Assembly: GCA_963708155.1 (NCBI GenBank)
Contig: OY970183.1
Coordinates: 930,001-994,000, forward strand
DNA: 64,000 nucleotides
Direction: 5' to 3'
From: Methylovirgula sp963708155
GTDB lineage: Bacteria; Pseudomonadota; Alphaproteobacteria; Rhizobiales; Beijerinckiaceae
Position numbers and translations under genes: made by a program. Below, one piece after another: positions 43,851 to 54,077 of the stretch (its first letter is position 1; the number at the start of each line of letters is the position of its first letter). The notes under the pieces are model-generated. The model searched no databases and was not told where the DNA came from. It worked only from the letters and a program-made list of their open reading frames with translations.

Positions 43851-43940
43851 ATGACGCCTGCACAGATCAGTCTCGTCCAGACGAGCTTCGAAAAAATCGT
43901 CGCGATGATCGAAGCCGCTTATTCTCCCTCCGAAGCCTGA
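43851..43940 (+). pseudogene. Globin N-terminal remnant (29 codons)
   Basis: A near-perfect Shine-Dalgarno (AAGGAGGTGAT) leads into MTPAQISLVQTSFEKIVAMI, which reads as helix A of a single-domain bacterial haemoglobin, then stops after 29 codons. nirB starts 10 bases later, so the rest of the globin is deleted. Nitrate assimilation operons of relatives such as Bradyrhizobium carry a complete haemoglobin gene here. The peptide may be junk, or the strong translation signal may be retained to couple nirB translation. Confidence 0.6.
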
Positions 43941-43950
43941 CGGACCGAAA

Positions 43951-46437
43951 ATGTTTCAAGACGAAAAATCCCAGCCGGCCCCCGCGAGCCCAAGCGAACG
44001 GCTCGTCATCATCGGCAACGGCATGGCGCCGGGCCGGATGCTGGAGCATCTGCTTCAGCAAGCGCCGGACCGCTATCAGATCACGATCTTCAACGCCGAG
44101 CCGCGCGTCAACTACGACCGCATCATGCTTTCGCCCGTCCTCTCGGGCGAAAAAGACTACGAGCAGATCGTCATCCACGGCGACGGCTGGTACATCAAGA
44201 ACAATGTCACCCTTTATAAGGGTCACAAGATCGTCGCGATCGATCGCGCGGCGAAGACGGTCGCGTCCGACCACGGCGTCACCGAAAGTTATGACAAACT
44301 TGTCATCGCGACGGGATCGACTCCGATCATCCTGCCAGTTCCGGGCAATGATCTCGCCGGCGTCCTGACCTTCCGCGACCTCGACGACGTGAACGCCATG
44401 TTGCTCGCGGCACAATCGCGTTCGAAGGCCGTCGTCATCGGCGGTGGCCTGCTTGGCCTCGAAGCCGCTGCAGGGCTCAAATCGCACGGGATGGATGTGA
44501 CGGTGCTGCATCTGATGCCGACACTGATGGAGCGCCAGCTCGATCCGGCAGCAGGCTATCTGCTGCAGCAAGCGGTCGAGGCGCGCGGCATCAAGGTTCT
44601 CACCAAAGCCAACACCAAGGCGATCCTCGGCGCCGGCAAGGTCGAGGCGCTCGAACTGGCCGACGGCACGCTCATTCCCGCGACGCTTGTCGTCATGGCG
44701 GCGGGCATCCGCCCGAATGCGGCTCTGGCGAAGCGCGCCGGCCTTGAGGTCAATCGCGGCATTCTCGTCAATGCGCAGATGCAGACCTCCGACCCCAATA
44801 TTTTCGCGCTCGGCGAATGTGTCGAGGTCGGCGGTCACACCTATGGCCTTGTCGCGCCGCTCTACGAAATGGCGCGCGTGCTGGCAGCGCGGCTCGCGGG
44901 CCGCGAGGCGCCGGGGTTCAGCCACAATGAAACGCCGACCAAGCTGAAAGTAACCGGCATCGATCTGTTCTCGGTCGGCGATTTCGCCGATGGCGAAGAT
45001 CGTCAGGAGATCGTACTGCGCCACGCCTCGGCCGGCATCTACAAGCGCCTTGTGATCAAAGAAAACCGGATCATCGGCACGGTCCTCTTCGGCGAGACGG
45101 GCGACGGCGCCTGGTTCAATGATCTGAAGAAGAAGAGCGTCGATATTTCCGATATGCGCGAAACGCTCATCTTCGGCCAAGCCTATCAGGGAGGTGCGCC
45201 GCTGGACCCTACGGCGGCCGTTGCAGCCTTACCGGATGACGCAGAGATCTGCGGCTGCAACGGCGTGTGCAAGAGCAAGATCACCGCCGCCATTGTCGAA
45301 AAGGGCCTGACCTCGCTCGACGACGTGCGTGCCCATACCAAGGCCTCCGCCTCCTGCGGCTCCTGCACCGGACTCGTCGAACAATTGCTGAAGCTCAGCC
45401 TCGGCAAATCTTATAACCCCACCGCCGTTCAGCCGATGTGCGGCTGCACCGAGCTCGGCCATGACGATGTACGCCGGCTGATCCGCGCCAAAAGCCTCAA
45501 GACCATCCCGGCATTGATGCAGGAACTCGAATGGAAGACCTCCTGCGGCTGCGCCAAATGCCGGCCGGCGCTCAATTACTATCTCGTCTGCGAATGGCCG
45601 GGCGAATATGCCGACGATTATCAATCGCGCTTCATCAACGAGCGCGCCCATGCCAACATCCAGAAGGATGGCACCTATTCTGTTGTCCCGCGCATGTGGG
45701 GCGGCGTGACGAGCGCAGCGGAATTGCGCGCCATCGCCGATGTCGTCGACAAATTCGCCATCCCGACCGTGAAAGTCACCGGCGGCCAGCGCATCGATAT
45801 GCTCGGCGTCAAGAAAGAGGATTTGCCTGCTGTCTGGGCTGATCTCGGCAAAGCGGGATTCGTCTCCGGCCACGCTTATGCAAAGGGCATCCGCACGGTG
45901 AAGACCTGCGTCGGCTCGGACTGGTGTCGCTTCGGCACGCAGGATTCGACCGGGCTCGGCATCCGCATCGAGAAATTCATGTGGGGCTCGTGGACGCCCG
46001 CGAAAGTGAAGATGGCCGTCTCCGGCTGCCCGCGCAATTGCGCCGAATCGACCTGCAAGGATGTCGGCGTCATCTGCGTCGATTCAGGTTACGAGATTCA
46101 TTTCGCCGGCGCCGCCGGGCTCGACATCAAGGGCACCGAAGTTCTCGGCCTCGTCAGGACCGAGGACGAGGCGCTCGAAGCCATCGTCGCGTTGGTGCAG
46201 ATGTATCGTGAGCAGGCGCGCTATCTCGAGCGCATCTACAAATGGGCGAAGCGCGTCGGCGTAGCGGAGATACGCCGCCAGATTCTCGAAGATGCGGGAA
46301 AGCGCAAGACCTATTTCGACCGCTTCGTCTTCTCGCAGAAATTCGCGCAGGTCGATCCCTGGTCGGAGCGCGTCTCGCGCAAGCACAAGCACGAATTCAA
46401 GCCTATGGCCGTCCTCGATTTCGTAGCGGCGGAGTAA
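43951..46437 (+). CDS. nirB: Assimilatory NADH-nitrite reductase, large subunit
   Basis: Reduces nitrite to ammonium; 828 residues. Domains in order: an FAD/NAD-binding oxidoreductase (RLVIIGNGMAPGRMLEHLL; VVIGGGLLGLEAAAGL), two BFD-like [2Fe-2S] domains (ICGCNGVCKSKI with SCGSCTG; MCGCTELGHDDV with SCGCAKCRP), and the sirohaem/4Fe-4S reductase half (TCVGSDWCRFGTQDS; SGCPRNCAESTCKDVGV). It is cytoplasmic and the first enzyme of the nirB-nirD-nasA part of the operon. Its stop touches the nirD start. Confidence 0.96.
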   Translation: MFQDEKSQPAPASPSERLVIIGNGMAPGRMLEHLLQQAPDRYQITIFNAEPRVNYDRIMLSPVLSGEKDYEQIVIHGDGWYIKNNVTLYKGHKIVAIDRAAKTVASDHGVTESYDKLVIATGSTPIILPVPGNDLAGVLTFRDLDDVNAMLLAAQSRSKAVVIGGGLLGLEAAAGLKSHGMDVTVLHLMPTLMERQLDPAAGYLLQQAVEARGIKVLTKANTKAILGAGKVEALELADGTLIPATLVVMAAGIRPNAALAKRAGLEVNRGILVNAQMQTSDPNIFALGECVEVGGHTYGLVAPLYEMARVLAARLAGREAPGFSHNETPTKLKVTGIDLFSVGDFADGEDRQEIVLRHASAGIYKRLVIKENRIIGTVLFGETGDGAWFNDLKKKSVDISDMRETLIFGQAYQGGAPLDPTAAVAALPDDAEICGCNGVCKSKITAAIVEKGLTSLDDVRAHTKASASCGSCTGLVEQLLKLSLGKSYNPTAVQPMCGCTELGHDDVRRLIRAKSLKTIPALMQELEWKTSCGCAKCRPALNYYLVCEWPGEYADDYQSRFINERAHANIQKDGTYSVVPRMWGGVTSAAELRAIADVVDKFAIPTVKVTGGQRIDMLGVKKEDLPAVWADLGKAGFVSGHAYAKGIRTVKTCVGSDWCRFGTQDSTGLGIRIEKFMWGSWTPAKVKMAVSGCPRNCAESTCKDVGVICVDSGYEIHFAGAAGLDIKGTEVLGLVRTEDEALEAIVALVQMYREQARYLERIYKWAKRVGVAEIRRQILEDAGKRKTYFDRFVFSQKFAQVDPWSERVSRKHKHEFKPMAVLDFVAAE

Positions 46438-46442
46438 TGATC

Positions 46443-46772
46443 ATGGATTGGATCGAAATCGGCTCTATCACCGACATCCCGCACCGCGGCGCACGCTGCA
46501 TCGAGACACCGCAGGGCCGGCTCGCCGTCTTTCGCACGATGGACGACCAATTCTTTGCGATGGAAGACCGCTGCCCCCACAAGGGCGGCCCGTTGAGTCA
46601 GGGCATCGTGCACGGCACTGCCGTCACCTGCCCGCTGCACAATTGGGTCATTTCGCTCGAGACCGGCGCGGCGCTCGGCGCTGACGAAGGCAGCGTGCGG
46701 ACAATTCCGCTCCGGCGCGAGGGCGAAAGACTGTTCCTCGCGCTGGAGAAGGCCTTGCGGCGGGCCGGCTAG
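46443..46772 (+). CDS. nirD: Nitrite reductase small subunit (Rieske)
   Basis: A 109-residue Rieske-type partner of NirB. The iron ligands lie in DRCPHKGGPLSQG and TCPLHNWVISLETG. An ATG at 46437 overlapping the nirB stop would add two residues (MI) before MDWIEIG. It is directly followed by nasA with no gap. Confidence 0.92.
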   Translation: MDWIEIGSITDIPHRGARCIETPQGRLAVFRTMDDQFFAMEDRCPHKGGPLSQGIVHGTAVTCPLHNWVISLETGAALGADEGSVRTIPLRREGERLFLALEKALRRAG

Positions 46773-49491
46773 ATGGACGCCCCGGCAACCAGAACCACCT
46801 GCCCCTATTGCGGCGTCGGCTGCGGCGTACTCGTGGCGCGGAACACCGATGGCGCGTTCACCGTGCGCGGCGACGCCGAGCATCCGGCGAATTTCGGCCG
46901 GCTCTGCTCCAAGGGCTCGGCGCTCGGCGAAACAATCGATCTCGAAGACAGGCTCCTCGCGCCGCAGATCAATGGCCGCCGGGCGAGCATGGGACGAGGC
47001 GCTCGACCTTGTCGCGACGACCTTTTCACAGACAATCGCCGAGCACGGGCCGGACTCCGTCGCCTTCTACGTCTCCGGCCAATTGCTGACCGAGGATTAT
47101 TATGTCGCCAACAAGCTGATGAAAGGCTTTATCGGCTCGGCCAATATCGACACCAATTCCCGCCTCTGCATGGCTTCCTCAGTGGCGGGGCACCGCCGGG
47201 CTTTCGGCGCTGACACTGTTCCGGGAAACTATGAAGACCTCGAACTCGCGGACTTGATCGTCCTCGTCGGCTCGAATCTCGCGTGGTGTCATCCCGTGCT
47301 CTATCAGCGGATCGCGGCGGCGAAACAGAAGCGGCCGCAGATGCGCATCGTGCTCATCGATCCGCGCCGGACGATGACAGCCGATATTGCGGATATGCAT
47401 CTCGCGGTGCGGCCCGATGGCGATGTCGCATTGTTCACCGGCCTGCTCGCGTGGCTCGCCGATGATGATGCGCTCGACCGGACCTTCATCGCCGCACATA
47501 CGAACGGCTTTGACGACGCTCTTGCCGCCGCAAAGGCCCTATCGCTCGACGAGATTGCGGACCAAACCGGTGTTCCGGCCGATGAGTTGCGCGCCTTCTA
47601 TGCGCTCTTCGCGCGCACCGAAAAGGTCGTGACGGTCTTCAGCCAGGGCGTCAACCAATCCTCGGCTGGAACCGACAAGGTCAACGCGATCATCAATTGT
47701 CATCTCGCCACCGGGCGGATCGGCCGGCCCGGCATGGGACCCTTTTCCGTCACCGGCCAGCCCAATGCGATGGGCGGGCGCGAGGTGGGCGGCCTCGCCA
47801 ATATGCTCGCCGCGCATATGGAGATCGAAAACCCAGGGCATCGCGATCGCGTGCGGCGTTTTTGGGATGCGCCGCGCATCGCTTCAGAAGCCGGCCTCAA
47901 GGCGGTCGAAATGTTTCGTGCTGTGGCCGATGGGCGCATCAAGGCGATCTGGATCATGGGCACCAATCCCGTCGTCTCAATGCCCGAGGCCGACCTTGTC
48001 GAAGCGGCGCTGAAAACCTGCCCCTTCGTCGTCGTCTCGGATGTCGTCGCGGAGACGGACACGCTGCGGCACGCGCATGTGAAGCTGCCGGCCGCAGCCT
48101 GGGGCGAAAAAGACGGAACCGTCACCAATTCCGAGCGGCGGATCTCGCGCCAGCGGCCTTTTCTTCCACTGCCGGGCGAGGCGCGGGCCGATTGGGACAT
48201 CGTCTGCGATGTCGCGCGGCGCTCGGGTTTCGGCGATGCCTTTTCCTATGGCTCGCCAGCCGAGATATTCGCTGAACATGCGGCGCTCTCAACCTTCGAG
48301 AACGAGGGCACACGCGATTTCGATATCGGCGCTTATGCCGGGCTTGATATTGCTGGATTCGATGGGCTGGCGCCCTTTCAATGGCCCGCCCCGTCGGGTC
48401 AAGAACAACGAAGTCGGTTCTTCGCCGACGGGCACTTTTATACCGCGGATCGCAAGGCGCGCTTCGTCGCGACCCCGCCGAAACCCGAGACGCGCACGAG
48501 CGAGGCTTATCCTTTTGTCCTCAACACCGGCCGCGTGCGCGACCATTGGCATACGATGACGCGCACAGGCAAAAGCCCGCGGCTGTCGCAGCATCTCGCC
48601 GAGCCCTTCGCGGAAATCCATCCGAGAGACGCGCGTCGGCTCGGCATCTCCGATGCTGACATCGCTTGTCTTTCCATCGGCGCGGGGGCTGTCCTCGTGC
48701 GGGCTTTTATCACGCCCACACAGGCACGCGGCAGCGTTTTCGTACCGATGCATTGGAACAACCAATTCGCCAGCGCTGCGCGGATCAATTCTGTCGTGCC
48801 ATCCACGATCGATGCCGTCTCGGGCCAGCCGGCTTTCAAGCACGCTCCGGTGCAGATCTCGCGTTTCGAGGCCGCGCTTTATGGTTTCGCTGTACTGCGC
48901 GAAAAGCCCGCGGCGCACGATGCCGGTTATTGGGCTCTGGCCAAATGCCGCGATGGCTGGCGTGTCGAATTCGCTTTTGCCAGCGCCGGGCGCGATTGGC
49001 GCGCCTTTGCCGCCGAGCTGTTCGGATGCTCTCTCGATGCAGACATTCTGCTCTACCAGGACGCGACAACTGGCCAAAAGCGCTTTGCTTTCTTCGCGGA
49101 TGACCGGCTCGCCGGCGCCTTGTTTCTCGGCGCCGAGCCCGTTCGGGTCTCGCGCGATTGGGCCGTTGATCAATTGCAGGCCGATTTTACGGAGCTGCAC
49201 AGCCGCCTTGCGATCATCGCCGGGCGGCCGGCCGCCGGCGGTGCAGATCGCGGCGCAACCGTCTGTTCCTGCTTCAGTGTCGGTGTCAATCAGATCATCG
49301 CCGCGATCGCGGGGGGGTGCACCAGCGTCGAGGCGGTCGGGCAGGCGACGCAGGCCGGGACTAATTGCGGCTCCTGCCGCGCGGAGATCAGAAAAATCAT
49401 GGACGCGAGTTGCAGTGCCGCGACCGTTCATTCACTTGGCGGGGAACCGCAGCAAGCGAGCGTCCTACCGAGTGCCGCACCAGCGATATAA
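46773..49491 (+). CDS. nasA: Assimilatory nitrate reductase catalytic subunit, frameshifted
   Basis: Molybdopterin-guanine-dinucleotide enzyme of about 905 residues that reduces nitrate to nitrite in the cytoplasm. The N-terminal [4Fe-4S] motif is TTCPYCGVGCGVLV, with the last Cys in GRLCSKGSALGET. Molybdopterin-binding segments include DSVAFYVSGQLLTEDYYVANK and NTGRVRDHWHTMTRTGKSPR. The C-terminus is a BFD-like [2Fe-2S] domain (VCSCFSVGVNQII; TNCGSCRAEI), as in NasA. At 46989 one extra A shifts the frame; without it ING-RRAS joins WDEALDLVATTF. No separate electron-transfer subunit is seen here. Confidence 0.9.
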
Positions 49492-49692
49492 GGCACCGGG
49501 CTTCGACGACAGCCTCCAGCGCGCCGGGCTTGCGCAGCGCACCCCCCTCCCCCGTAGCAGACCCATAGAGAGGCCGCCCCAGACCGCAGAAATGGAACAA
49601 TTTTCTCTGGCGAAGCTGTATATAAAAATATATAGTTTATTTTTAACAGCGGCTCTGGGCCGGCCGCCTTCAACCGTCGTCAGGGGGCGTCG

Positions 49693-50823
49693 ATGGAACG
49701 GTATGCGAAAATCCAGAAAAATCATCTCTGTTTTGGACGTGGGCAGGAGCGGCTTCTTGCTGCTTTTGCGCTGGCATCGGGCCTAACCGCCGCGCCGGCG
49801 TGTGCCGCCGACCTTTCGATGCCATCGATGGCGGGACCGACCAGCATAGACATGGACATGTCCGGACACGACATGAGCGCGATGGACCATGCAGCCATCC
49901 CGGCCGGCGTCTATGGCGCCGGCATGGTTGGCGCCGGGCATTTCATGTTCTCCTATACGCCGATGTACATGCACATGGAGGATAATTACATCGGTAACTC
50001 GGTCGTCTCACCGAACACGATCGCGACCACGGTCCGCCTGCCCGAACCGATGAAGATGGGCATGATGACCTTCGACACCTATCGCATCGTACCGACCAGC
50101 ATGGACGTGCAGATGCACATGTTCCATGCGATGTATGGCATCACCGATTGGCTGAACGTCATGGTCATGGGCGCCTATGACATCAAAAGCATGACGATGC
50201 TCACCTATAAGGGCGCGATGGGCACGACAGTCCTCGGCGCGACGACGAACAGCAGCAGCGGCTTCGGCGACACGTCGGTCGTGAGTCTCTGGCGCGTCTA
50301 CCAAGACCCTATCAACCATGTACACATCAATATCGGCCTTAGCCTGCCGACCGGCAGCACAACCGAGACGATGACGATGCTCAGCCCCATGGACAAGACA
50401 ATGACCATGCGGGCGAACTACGGCATGCAGCTCGGTACCGGCACGGTGGATCTGCTTCCGGGCGTCACCTACCTCGGGCATATCGCGCAATGGTCGTGGG
50501 GGGCAATCTATCGCGGGCGGCTCGCGCTGGGCGACAATACTGAAGGCTATCAGTACGGATACCGTCAAGAAATTTCCGGCTGGGGCGGCTATCGTTGGAT
50601 TCCGGGCGTAACGACCACGTTCCGAGTCGAAGGCGACATCGCCGATCGAATTCGCGGCTATGACCCTCAAATCATCGGGCTGATGCAGGGCTCGAACCCC
50701 TATTTCTATGGCGGCCAGCGCATCAACCTGCTTGGCGGCCTCGAAGTCCTGGGTGCGCCTTTTGGTCTGCCGCATGTCAGCCTGGCGATCGAAGGCGGTG
50801 CGCCGGTTTACCAGAAATCTTAA
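49693..50823 (+). CDS. Met/His-rich outer-membrane transporter-like protein
   Basis: A 376-residue exported protein (signal peptide ending AAPACAA). After it comes a segment crowded with Met, His and Asp (SIDMDMSGHDMSAMDH), then barrel-like repeats still rich in Met (YTPMYMHMEDNY; PEPMKMGMMTFDTYR; DVQMHMFHAMYG). The pattern fits the transporter/phenol-MetA family and suggests soft-metal (copper) contact. An AT-rich promoter region precedes it (49610-49650). It is followed 70 bases later by an ABC importer, possibly in the same unit. Confidence 0.6.
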   Translation: MERYAKIQKNHLCFGRGQERLLAAFALASGLTAAPACAADLSMPSMAGPTSIDMDMSGHDMSAMDHAAIPAGVYGAGMVGAGHFMFSYTPMYMHMEDNYIGNSVVSPNTIATTVRLPEPMKMGMMTFDTYRIVPTSMDVQMHMFHAMYGITDWLNVMVMGAYDIKSMTMLTYKGAMGTTVLGATTNSSSGFGDTSVVSLWRVYQDPINHVHINIGLSLPTGSTTETMTMLSPMDKTMTMRANYGMQLGTGTVDLLPGVTYLGHIAQWSWGAIYRGRLALGDNTEGYQYGYRQEISGWGGYRWIPGVTTTFRVEGDIADRIRGYDPQIIGLMQGSNPYFYGGQRINLLGGLEVLGAPFGLPHVSLAIEGGAPVYQKS

Positions 50824-50895
50824 CGGGCCACAGCTCGGCGAAGCCTGGCAGCTTACGGGCGCTCTTCACGTCGGCTTTTGAGCGGGGGTCGCATC

Positions 50896-51889
50896 ATGCC
50901 CGCCCGTTCAACGCTTAGCCGTCGCGCCCTTGTCGGCGGCCTCGCGGCGACGCCGCTGCTGGCGCTCGCGCGCGCCGCGGACGCCAAGCCCGCGGCCAAC
51001 CTGACGATCTATACAGCACCGACAACGGCCTCGATCCTGCTCGCCCGGCTTGTCGACTCGGGTGCACTCGGCACGGCCCTGCCTGGCGCGAGCTTTGAGC
51101 TGTGGCACGATCCGGATGAATTGCGCGCCGCGGTCGTGTCCAAGCGCGCGCTGCTGTTCACGACGCCGACGCCGGTGCCGGCCAATCTCTTTAATCGCGG
51201 CCTGCCGGTGAAACTGCTCGCCATACTTGGTACGGGCCATCTCACCATCGTCACCAGCGACCCAAAGATCAAGACGCTCGCCGATCTTGCCGGCAAGCCG
51301 GTCCTCGGATTCTTTCGCCATGACATGCCGGATCTCATCTTTCGCGCCGCCGCCAGGATGGAGGGGCTCGATCCCGACAAGGATTTCAAACTGAGTTATG
51401 TCGGCATGCCGATGGAAGCAGCGCAGATGCTCGCCGCGGGCCGTGTCGAAACTGCCGTCCTCTCCGAGCCGCCGGCAACCGGCGCGATCATGATGGCCAT
51501 GCATCAGGGACGCAGAACTCTATCGCGCCATCAACCTTCAGGATATCTGGATCAAGCACACTGGCCACCCCATCCCCATGATCGGCCTCGGCATGCATGA
51601 GCAATTGCTGAAAGAGACGCCGGAAATCCTGCCGCTCTTGCGCACCGGATTGCCGCAGGCCAAAGATTGGGTTTTCGCCAACCCGCAGGCGGCTGGCGAA
51701 CTTGCGGAGAAAGTTATGGGGCTCCACGCGCCAGTCGTCGCCGCCTCGATCGCCCATTCGGCCATTGAGGTGAAATCCGCCAAGGCGGCGCGGCCAGAGC
51801 TTGAGGCATTCTACAAAACCCTGATCGCGCTCTCGCCCAAGGCGCTCGATGGGCGCGTGCCGGACGCAAGCTTCTATCTCGATCTATGA
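50896..51889 (+). CDS. ABC importer substrate-binding protein (NrtA/SsuA-like), frameshifted
   Basis: About 330 residues with a Tat-type signal (TLSRRALVGGLAATPLLALA). It has a type II binding fold of the nitrate/sulfonate/thiamine-precursor group (ANLTIYTAPTTASILLARLV; LADLAGKPVLGFFRHDMPDL; AAQMLAAGRVETAVLSEPPA). Around 51511-51516 one extra A breaks the frame; removing it gives LYRAINLQDIWIKHTGHPIP. The start is the ATG at 50896. The substrate is unknown. Confidence 0.82.
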
Positions 51890-51899
51890 CGACCCGTCG

Positions 51900-52661
51900 A
51901 TGACGCGAGACGGGGCGAGGCGCGGCGCGGGCAACTTTCTCTTAGTGGGCCTCGGCGTCCTGGCGCTCGTCGGGCTCTGGCAATTGGGCTTCACGCTTGG
52001 CGGGCCTTTCGTCCTGCCAGCGCCGACCGAAACCTTCGCCACGGCCCTGTCACTCATCGGCGATGGCTCGGTGTGGCAGCCTGCGCTGGCGACGACCGGC
52101 CATGTTCTTGCCGGCTATGCCGTCGGGGCGGCCGTCGGCGTTGCCCTTGGCCTCATCGGCGGCAGCGTGGATGCGCTTGGCACGGCGCTCCAGGTGATTT
52201 CCACCATCATCCTTGGCATTCCGCCGATCATCTGGATCGTGCTCGCCCTGTTCTGGTTCGGGCCGCACGGGATCGTCCCCACCTTCACCGTGGCGATCGG
52301 CATCGCGCCGTTCGTCTTCGCCGCGGCGCTGATGGGTATGCGCACGACGCATCCCGAGCTCGAGGAACTCGCTGACGCCTTCCACGCGCCCCTGAAACAG
52401 AGGTTTCTCGAAATTCGCCTGCCGCAGCTTTCCGTCGCTCTCGCGCCGGCACTGACCAGCGCTTTGGGATTTGCCTGGAAAATGGCGCTGATGGCCGAGG
52501 TGCTCGATGCCGGCAGCGGCCTCGGCGGCCGCGTCGCTCTGGCACGCGCCAATCTTGATCTGCCGGAGACCATGGCCTGGGTTGTCATCGCGTTGGCGCT
52601 GTTGCTGCTTACGGATTTTCTGCTGGCGAAGCTCGGCCGCTTGCTGCAGGCGGCGACATAA
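51900..52661 (+). CDS. ABC importer permease
   Basis: A 253-residue inner-membrane permease with about six helices. The coupling-helix signature is ELADAFHAPLKQRFLEIRLP, the EAA-like loop of the SsuC/TauC/NrtB group. It lies ten bases after the binding-protein stop and shares one base with the ATPase start. Confidence 0.88.
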   Translation: MTRDGARRGAGNFLLVGLGVLALVGLWQLGFTLGGPFVLPAPTETFATALSLIGDGSVWQPALATTGHVLAGYAVGAAVGVALGLIGGSVDALGTALQVISTIILGIPPIIWIVLALFWFGPHGIVPTFTVAIGIAPFVFAAALMGMRTTHPELEELADAFHAPLKQRFLEIRLPQLSVALAPALTSALGFAWKMALMAEVLDAGSGLGGRVALARANLDLPETMAWVVIALALLLLTDFLLAKLGRLLQAAT

Positions 52662-53380
52662 TGCGGGCCTCGCTCGAAAACGCGGCCGTGCGCCTCGACG
52701 GCGTATTGATCTTCACCGGGATCGATCTCGATATTTCGGGCCCCGGCGTTACTGCGATCATGGGGCCTTCAGGCGTCGGCAAGACGACTTTGCTGCGCGC
52801 CATCGCCGGGTTCGTCCCGCTGAGTGGGGGGCAAAGACGCTGCGAAGCCAAAATCGCACCGGTTTTTCAGGAGCCGCGCTTGCTGCCCTGGCAGAGCGCG
52901 CTGGACAATGCCGGCTTCGGCCTGCGTGCCGCGGGCCTTTCGCGCGCCGCGGCACGGGCTGAAGCGGAGAGAATACTCGACCGCCTCGGACTGTCCGCTG
53001 CCGATCGAACCAAGTACCCCGGCGCCCTTTCCGGCGGGATGCGCCAGCGCGTGGCACTCGCTCGGGCGCTGGCGATGGCGCCAGATCTGCTGCTGCTCGA
53101 CGAACCGTTCAGCAACCTCGATGCGCCGCTGCGCGATGACTTGTGCGGTCTTTTGCTGAAGATCGTCGTTGGACAGCAAATTGCGGCGATCGTCGTGACG
53201 CATGATCCGATCGAGGCGGCGCTGGTTGCCGACCGGCTTATCGTGCTCGGCGGCCAACCGGCGCAAAAGCGGGCCGACATCACTCTTTCGCCGCGACCGC
53301 AGAATATAGCCGACGCCTATACCGCCGCAGCGGATTTCATGCGCCAACCCGAGATCGCGGCCGCCTTTGCGCCCGTTTAA
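52661..53380 (+). CDS. ABC importer ATP-binding protein
   Basis: A 239-residue ATPase: Walker A GPSGVGKTTLLRA, Q-loop PVFQEPRLLPWQSA, ABC signature LSGGMRQRVALARALA, Walker B LLLLDEPFSNLDAP and the switch His in IVVTHDPIEAAL. It completes a three-gene importer of the nitrate/sulfonate type. Being next to the Met-rich barrel gene rather than nas or ssu genes leaves the substrate open. Confidence 0.92.
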   Translation: MRASLENAAVRLDGVLIFTGIDLDISGPGVTAIMGPSGVGKTTLLRAIAGFVPLSGGQRRCEAKIAPVFQEPRLLPWQSALDNAGFGLRAAGLSRAAARAEAERILDRLGLSAADRTKYPGALSGGMRQRVALARALAMAPDLLLLDEPFSNLDAPLRDDLCGLLLKIVVGQQIAAIVVTHDPIEAALVADRLIVLGGQPAQKRADITLSPRPQNIADAYTAAADFMRQPEIAAAFAPV

Positions 53381-53495
53381 CTATCGGCGTACTCCGATGC
53401 AGTTCTACGGCTGGCGAGAATTTAAGTGCATTCCTTCGAAAGGAGCCGCCGTAATGACAGCGGTTTTTTGAGGAAGTTCTGCATGATCTCGGCAT

Positions 53496-53520
53496 TGCCG
53501 GGGATTCGTCATCCCCGGCA
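53496..53520. repeat. Perfect 10-base inverted repeat
   Basis: TGCCGGGGAT-TCGTC-ATCCCCGGCA lies in the 53381-53712 gap between the ABC operon and the molbindin gene. There is no T-tract. It may stop transcription of the importer operon. No gene is supported in the rest of this 330-base gap. Confidence 0.55.
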
Positions 53521-53712
53521 CGCGACGACGCGTTGCCAGCGCGATTTCTGCAATCGCGCACGTGGTGAGGCTGATTAGAGTTGCCGACCGCCCGCCAGCC
53601 GCATGCGTTTACGACACTGCGTGCCGAGTACGAATTCACCTAACGGCCTGGACCTCAACTTCTCGATGAGTGGCGTCCCATCGGCCTGCGAAATCTTCTG
53701 ATATGCGCTGGA

Positions 53713-53925
53713 TTAGTCGCCCACAGCGATCATCACGTCGGATGCCTTGATGAGCGCGTGTACCGTCTCGCCTTTCTTCAAGCCGAGATCGGCGACGGCC
53801 TCATTGGTGATAGAGGCGGTTAATATTGTGCCCCCGGCGATCTCGACACGCACATGTGCGGTCGTCGCCCCTTCCTTGATCTCGATCACCTTGCCGGGAA
53901 TGAAATTGCGTCCGGAAATCTTCAT
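53713..53925 (-). CDS. Molbindin (Mop/TOBE domain)
   Basis: A 70-residue molybdate-binding protein beginning MKISGRNFIPGKVIEIKEGA. It has the single TOBE fold of Mop proteins (AGGTILTASITNEAVADLGL; GETVHALIKASDVMIAV). It stores or buffers molybdate; both nitrogenase and the NasA nitrate reductase encoded here need Mo. An upstream in-frame extension to 54042 is not typical of the family and was not used. Confidence 0.88.
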   Translation of the reverse strand: MKISGRNFIPGKVIEIKEGATTAHVRVEIAGGTILTASITNEAVADLGLKKGETVHALIKASDVMIAVGD

Positions 53926-54077
53926 CACATCGCTCCCATGGCGCCCTTCGTGGAAAAGGTGCCTGGCTTTTCTCGGCGAGAACGGCGGCGCCGATACAAA
54001 CAATACTTCTCTTCGCGGTGTTTGCGAAGACCTATTCTGCACTCCTCGCCGGAGGACGCCACGCGCTGACGAGAGAA

